Assembly (NCBI GenBank): GCA_945877725.1
Contig: CAMDXR010000095.1
Span: forward strand, 1-9,555
Direction: 5' to 3'
Length of the DNA stretch: 9,555 bases
DNA from: Limnohabitans sp. Rim8
Lineage (GTDB): Bacteria > Pseudomonadota > Gammaproteobacteria > Burkholderiales > Burkholderiaceae_C
Within the stretch, counting starts at the first letter, position 1. Each line of letters starts with the position of its first letter. The position numbers and the translations under genes are program-made. Below are positions 6,922 through 9,555 of the stretch, in pieces. A model generated the notes under the pieces. It was not told the origin of the DNA. It did not search any database and worked only from the letters and a program-made list of their open reading frames with translations.

Positions 6922-7662
6922 ATGATTCTGATCCCCGCCATTGACCTCAAGGACGGCCACTGCGTTCGCCTCAAACAGGGCGATATGGACCAAGCCACGA
7001 CTTTTGGGGAAGACCCCACGGCCATGGCCCTCAGTTGGCTTGAAAAAGGCGCACGTCGCTTGCATCTGGTCGATCTGAATGGCGCTTTTGCCGGCAAACC
7101 GCAAAACTTTGCCGCCATCAAGTCCATCCTCAAGGCTGTGGGCGATGACATCCCGGTGCAACTGGGCGGGGGTATTCGCGATCTGGACACGATTGAAAAG
7201 TACATCGACAACGGCATGCGCTACGTGATCATTGGCACCGCAGCCGTTAAAAACCCCGGTTTTCTGAAGGACGCCTGCACCGCATTTGGCGGCCACATTA
7301 TTGTGGGTTTAGATGCCAAAAACGGCAAAGTCGCCACCGATGGTTGGAGCAAACTGACCGGCCACGAGGTGGTGGACCTGGCCAAAAAGTTTGAAGACTG
7401 GGGCGTCGAGTCCATCATTTACACCGACATTGGCCGCGACGGCATGCTCAGTGGCATCAACATCGAAGCCACCGTCAAACTGGCACAAGCCCTCACGATT
7501 CCCGTGATTGCCTCGGGCGGCTTGTCGAACATGGCCGACATTGAGCAACTTTGCGCCGTGGAAGAAGAGGGCGTTGAGGGCGTGATCTGTGGTCGCGCTG
7601 TTTATTCGGGCGACCTGGACTTTGCGTTGGCCCAGCAACGCGCGGACGACCTGAACGGGTGA
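6922..7662 (+). CDS. hisA: Phosphoribosylformimino-5-aminoimidazole carboxamide ribotide isomerase (ProFAR isomerase)
   Basis: HisA performs the Amadori rearrangement of ProFAR to PRFAR, the substrate of HisH-HisF. It is a single-domain (beta-alpha)8 barrel of 246 residues, the normal length. The catalytic aspartates are D8 in MILIPAIDLKDG (1-12) and D131 in VGLDAKNGKV (128-137). Phosphate-binding loops are LGGGIRDLDT (81-90), the late-barrel SGGLSNMADI and GRAVYSG near residue 230. It is separated from hisH by 48 bases, the largest gap inside the his cluster, and the leader there is rich in pyrimidines and A/T with no recognisable Shine-Dalgarno sequence. Translation may therefore be weak or start in an unusual way, or a promoter may lie there; TTAAAT at 6912-6917 loosely resembles a -10 box but has no clear -35. 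Confidence 0.97.
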   Translation: MILIPAIDLKDGHCVRLKQGDMDQATTFGEDPTAMALSWLEKGARRLHLVDLNGAFAGKPQNFAAIKSILKAVGDDIPVQLGGGIRDLDTIEKYIDNGMRYVIIGTAAVKNPGFLKDACTAFGGHIIVGLDAKNGKVATDGWSKLTGHEVVDLAKKFEDWGVESIIYTDIGRDGMLSGINIEATVKLAQALTIPVIASGGLSNMADIEQLCAVEEEGVEGVICGRAVYSGDLDFALAQQRADDLNG

Positions 7663-8537
7663 AACCCGAAAGCCTCCTCATGACCCCGCTGGCCACTTGC
7701 AGCGACACCCTGTTTGCGGGCCTGCCAGCCCGTGAATTGACCCTGCCCCAGGGCGACCGATTGGTGGTGGCCTTGCTCGGGGCCCATATTTTGTCTTGGC
7801 AAAGCGGCGGGCAAGAGCGCCTTTACCTCAGCCCCCAAAGCGTGATGGACGGGCAAGCGGCCATTCGGGGCGGTGTCCCGGTGTGCTTCCCGCAATTCAA
7901 CCAACGTGGCCCCATGGCCGATCGCTTGCCCAAACATGGTTTTGTTCGCAATGTGAGTTGGCAGGCGGATGTTGCCGAGTTGTCTGCAAATACGGCGCAC
8001 CTCACCCTGCGCTTGTCCGATAACGCGCAAACCCGCACAGGGTGGCCGCAGGCTTTTGCGGCCGAGTTGGCCATTGCGCTCAGCCCCGGTGGACTGAAAA
8101 TAACTTTCCGTGTGCAAAACACCGATCAACAGCCCTTGGCTTTTTCTGGCGCACTGCACACCTATTTGTCTGTCGCCGATGTCTCAAAGGCCACTTTGCA
8201 AGGTCTGGGTGGGCGCGCTGAATGGGATTCTGTGACCGATGCCCACGCTGTGGCAGCCCCCACTTTGCGCTTTAAAGGCCAGTTTGACCGGGTTTACGAC
8301 GCGCCCAATCGGCCCATGCTGCTGGACCAGCAGTTGCAAATTGAACAAAGCCCCGCCTGGGCCAACACCGTGGTTTGGAACCCCGGCCCGGTGGTGTGTG
8401 CGCAACTGGCCGACATGCCCGCAGACAGCTGGCAGCACATGTTGTGTGTCGAAGCGGCGCAAGTTTTTGACCCCATCACCCTGCCACCCGGCGCGGTTTG
8501 GGAAGCCTGGCAGCAATTGCAAGTGCTGAACCCCTGA
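7659..8537 (+). CDS. D-hexose-6-phosphate mutarotase (YeaD-like, aldose 1-epimerase superfamily)
   Basis: The 292-residue product belongs to the galactose mutarotase-like beta-sandwich superfamily and most resembles the YeaD / YMR099c group, which interconverts the anomers of glucose-6-phosphate and related sugars. Visible features are IRGGVPVCFPQFNQRGP (69-85), the group-typical HGFVRN (93-98), the catalytic-type histidine H167 in GALHTYLSV (164-172), FDRVY (209-213) and the glutamate E265 in MLCVEAAQV (261-269), matching the His/Glu pair of YMR099c from memory. The frame begins with GTG at 7659, which overlaps the hisA stop as GTGA; an ATG at 7680 is an equally plausible start, and neither has a clear ribosome binding site. 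It has no known part in histidine synthesis, yet it sits tightly between hisA and hisF. The name is by similarity; substrate preference is not shown. Confidence 0.85.
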   Translation: MKPESLLMTPLATCSDTLFAGLPARELTLPQGDRLVVALLGAHILSWQSGGQERLYLSPQSVMDGQAAIRGGVPVCFPQFNQRGPMADRLPKHGFVRNVSWQADVAELSANTAHLTLRLSDNAQTRTGWPQAFAAELAIALSPGGLKITFRVQNTDQQPLAFSGALHTYLSVADVSKATLQGLGGRAEWDSVTDAHAVAAPTLRFKGQFDRVYDAPNRPMLLDQQLQIEQSPAWANTVVWNPGPVVCAQLADMPADSWQHMLCVEAAQVFDPITLPPGAVWEAWQQLQVLNP

Positions 8538-8555
8538 TTTTTTAGAGAAACCAAC

Positions 8556-9356
8556 ATGCTGGCCAAACGCATCATTCCTTGCCTTGACGTGACCGGCGGT
8601 CGCGTGGTCAAGGGCGTCAACTTTGTGGAACTGCGCGACGCAGGCGACCCGGTCGAAATCGCGGCCCGTTACAACGAACAAGGCGCTGACGAACTCACCT
8701 TTCTCGACATCACTGCCACGAGCGACGGCCGCGATGTGATTCTGCACATCATCGAAGCTGTGGCCTCGCAGGTGTTCATTCCCCTCACGGTGGGCGGCGG
8801 TGTGCGCACGGTGGACGACGTGCGCCGACTGCTGAATGCCGGGGCTGACAAAACCAGCTTCAACTCGGCGGCCATCGCCAACCCACAAGTCATCCGCGAA
8901 GCCTCGGCCAAATATGGTGCGCAGTGCATTGTGGTGGCCATCGACGCCAAGCGCCGCAGTGCCGAAGACGAGCAACGCATCGGCACCCACGGTTTGCCCA
9001 TGGGCCCCGGCTGGGATGTTTACAGCCACGGCGGCCGCAAAAATGTGGGCTTGGACGCCGTGGCCTGGGCGAGCCAAATGGCCGAATACGGGGCGGGCGA
9101 AATTTTGCTGACCAGCATGGACCGCGACGGCACCAAAAGTGGCTTTGACCTGCAACTCACCCGCGCGGTGAGCGACGCGGTCAGCGTGCCCGTGATCGCC
9201 TCAGGCGGAGTGGGCAACCTGGATCATCTGGCCGATGGCGTGAGCATCGGCGGCGCCGATGCCGTACTGGCCGCCAGCATCTTCCATTACGGCGAATTTA
9301 CTGTTCAACAAGCCAAAGAGCGCATGCGGGCGCGGGGGGTGACTGTTCGCTTATGA
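8556..9356 (+). CDS. hisF: Imidazole glycerol phosphate synthase, cyclase subunit
   Basis: HisF is the (beta-alpha)8-barrel synthase that takes ammonia from HisH and converts PRFAR to imidazole glycerol phosphate and AICAR, the latter feeding purine synthesis. Catalytic aspartates are D11 in RIIPCLDVTGG (5-15) and D130 in VVAIDAKRR (126-134). The phosphate loops VGGGVRT (79-85) and the late-barrel ASGGVGN are intact. It is 266 residues, longer than the common 253-258; the extra residues lie at about 134-150, just after D130, in a loop before YSHGGRKN. The motif DKTSFNSAAI (98-107) replaces the more frequent DKVSINSAAV. Its ATG follows the mutarotase by 18 bases, with a weak purine stretch AGAGAAA at 8544-8550. 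Its stop lies within an ATGA (9353-9356), but no hisI-like frame follows. Confidence 0.97.
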   Translation: MLAKRIIPCLDVTGGRVVKGVNFVELRDAGDPVEIAARYNEQGADELTFLDITATSDGRDVILHIIEAVASQVFIPLTVGGGVRTVDDVRRLLNAGADKTSFNSAAIANPQVIREASAKYGAQCIVVAIDAKRRSAEDEQRIGTHGLPMGPGWDVYSHGGRKNVGLDAVAWASQMAEYGAGEILLTSMDRDGTKSGFDLQLTRAVSDAVSVPVIASGGVGNLDHLADGVSIGGADAVLAASIFHYGEFTVQQAKERMRARGVTVRL

Positions 9357-9360
9357 CGGG

Positions 9361-9471
9361 TCAGGCTCGAAGAAAAGAATCCAAAGGGCTGCTTGTGCCG
9401 CCCGCTGCAACCTTGAGCACCTGCGTGTAAATCACGGTGGTGGAACCGTCTGAATGGCCCAGCAACCCTTG
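9361..9471 (-). pseudogene. C-terminal relic of a tyrosine recombinase, integron-integrase-like
   Basis: On the minus strand the last 36 residues of an open frame read as the C-terminal end of a tyrosine recombinase. LLGHSDGSTTVIYTQVLKV (codons at about 9465-9409) is the box holding the active-site histidine (GH, codon 9454-9456) and the nucleophilic tyrosine (IYT, codon 9427-9429). The following GGTSSPLDS resembles the G-x-R-SPLD ending that I know from integron integrases (IntI), better than from XerC/XerD. The rest of the enzyme, including the catalytic Arg and the H-x-x-R box, is missing: upstream the frame stays open to a TTG at 9541-9543 but encodes nothing recognisable, so a breakpoint near 9471-9480 is likely. 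Box changes such as DGSTT and YTQV also fit a decaying copy. It cannot be an active recombinase. It converges on hisF, four bases from its stop. Confidence 0.72.
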
Positions 9472-9536
9472 TTCGACCTGACACGCTTCGGCAGGTATTG
9501 TAAGTTTGGCTCGCGATCCCGGTGATCTGTTATGCT

Positions 9537-9554
9537 TGTACAATTATTTGTACA
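9537..9554. promoter_or_regulatory. Paired TGTACA palindrome, putative operator (YefM-YoeB-like geometry)
   Basis: TGTACAA (9537-9543), spacer TTAT, TTGTACA (9548-9554) form a perfect 7-bp inverted repeat, and each arm contains the self-palindromic hexamer TGTACA. The two hexamers are 12 bp apart centre to centre. From memory, the E. coli yefM-yoeB toxin-antitoxin operator has TGTACA cores with that same spacing, bound by the YefM antitoxin. TACAAT at 9539-9544 resembles a -10 box, but there is no convincing -35. Such a site would most likely control a gene starting right of the window on the + strand. The symmetry is seen; the regulator and target are inference. Confidence 0.4.
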
Positions 9555-9555
9555 T

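Larger units (their letters stand above)
9357..9555. other. Right-edge non-housekeeping segment after hisF
   Basis: These 199 bases hold no intact gene that I can support. They contain the minus-strand recombinase relic (9361-9471), about 65 bases with no recognisable content (9472-9536), and the paired TGTACA element at the edge. I looked for an integron-type core site (GTTRRRY) or the start of hisI and found neither. No intrinsic terminator is evident after hisF. Confidence 0.6.

Noticed and set aside
8184..9155. Minus-strand open frame of 323 codons opposite the mutarotase gene and hisF
   Set aside because: It spans two real genes in antisense and has no recognisable motif or plausible start context.
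9353..9430. Short frame from the ATGA at the hisF stop as a hisI gene
   Set aside because: It ends after 25 codons, has no HisI-like residues, and is the complement of the recombinase relic.
9472..9540. Integron recombination core (GTTRRRY) near the relic
   Set aside because: Candidate strings such as GTTATGC and GTTTGGC do not fit the consensus and no attC-like paired arms are visible.

Overview
The window is a chromosomal segment of a Gram-negative bacterium, most likely a betaproteobacterium of the order Burkholderiales. A Comamonadaceae-like freshwater genus such as Limnohabitans or Rhodoferax is my best guess. The reasons are the gene order (ABC-2 transporter, BolA/IbaG, murA, then hisGDCBHAF), the short-form HisG, the monofunctional HisB, and the moderately GC-rich codon use. 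The genus is an inference, not something the sequence proves.

Layout, left to right, all on the + strand until about 9356. The window opens inside the C-terminus of an ABC transporter ATPase (1-240) and its ABC-2 permease (237-992). Then come a BolA-family protein of the IbaG type (999-1241) and murA, the first committed step of peptidoglycan synthesis (1264-2529). The histidine genes follow: hisG (2526-3167), hisD (3173-4525), hisC (4522-5604), hisB (5601-6203), hisH (6205-6873), hisA (6922-7662), a hexose-6-phosphate mutarotase-like gene (7659-8537), and hisF (8556-9356). Many junctions are 4-base start/stop overlaps (ATGA at 237, 2526, 4522 and 5601; GTGA at 7659), so most of the window looks like one translationally coupled transcription unit. 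There is no his leader peptide or promoter gap in front of hisG. The one sizeable gap inside the his genes, between hisH and hisA, holds a hairpin followed by eight Ts that looks like a weak intrinsic terminator or attenuator.

Together the his genes encode the pathway from PRPP and ATP to histidine, except the HisE/HisI steps (phosphoribosyl-ATP pyrophosphatase and phosphoribosyl-AMP cyclohydrolase), histidinol-phosphate phosphatase and the HisZ partner that short HisG needs. These are not in the window. HisH and HisF form imidazole glycerol phosphate synthase, acting on the HisA product; HisB, HisC and HisD complete the route.

The last 200 bases are different. Four bases after the hisF stop, where hisI would often be expected in this group, lies a minus-strand relic of the C-terminal end of a tyrosine recombinase. 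Its closest resemblance, from memory, is to integron integrases. Past the point where the homology stops, the right edge carries two TGTACA hexamers 12 bp apart inside a perfect 7-bp inverted repeat. This geometry recalls the operator of YefM-YoeB type toxin-antitoxin operons and may mark the start of an accessory gene just outside the window. Apart from this edge the window is ordinary, well-conserved housekeeping DNA.
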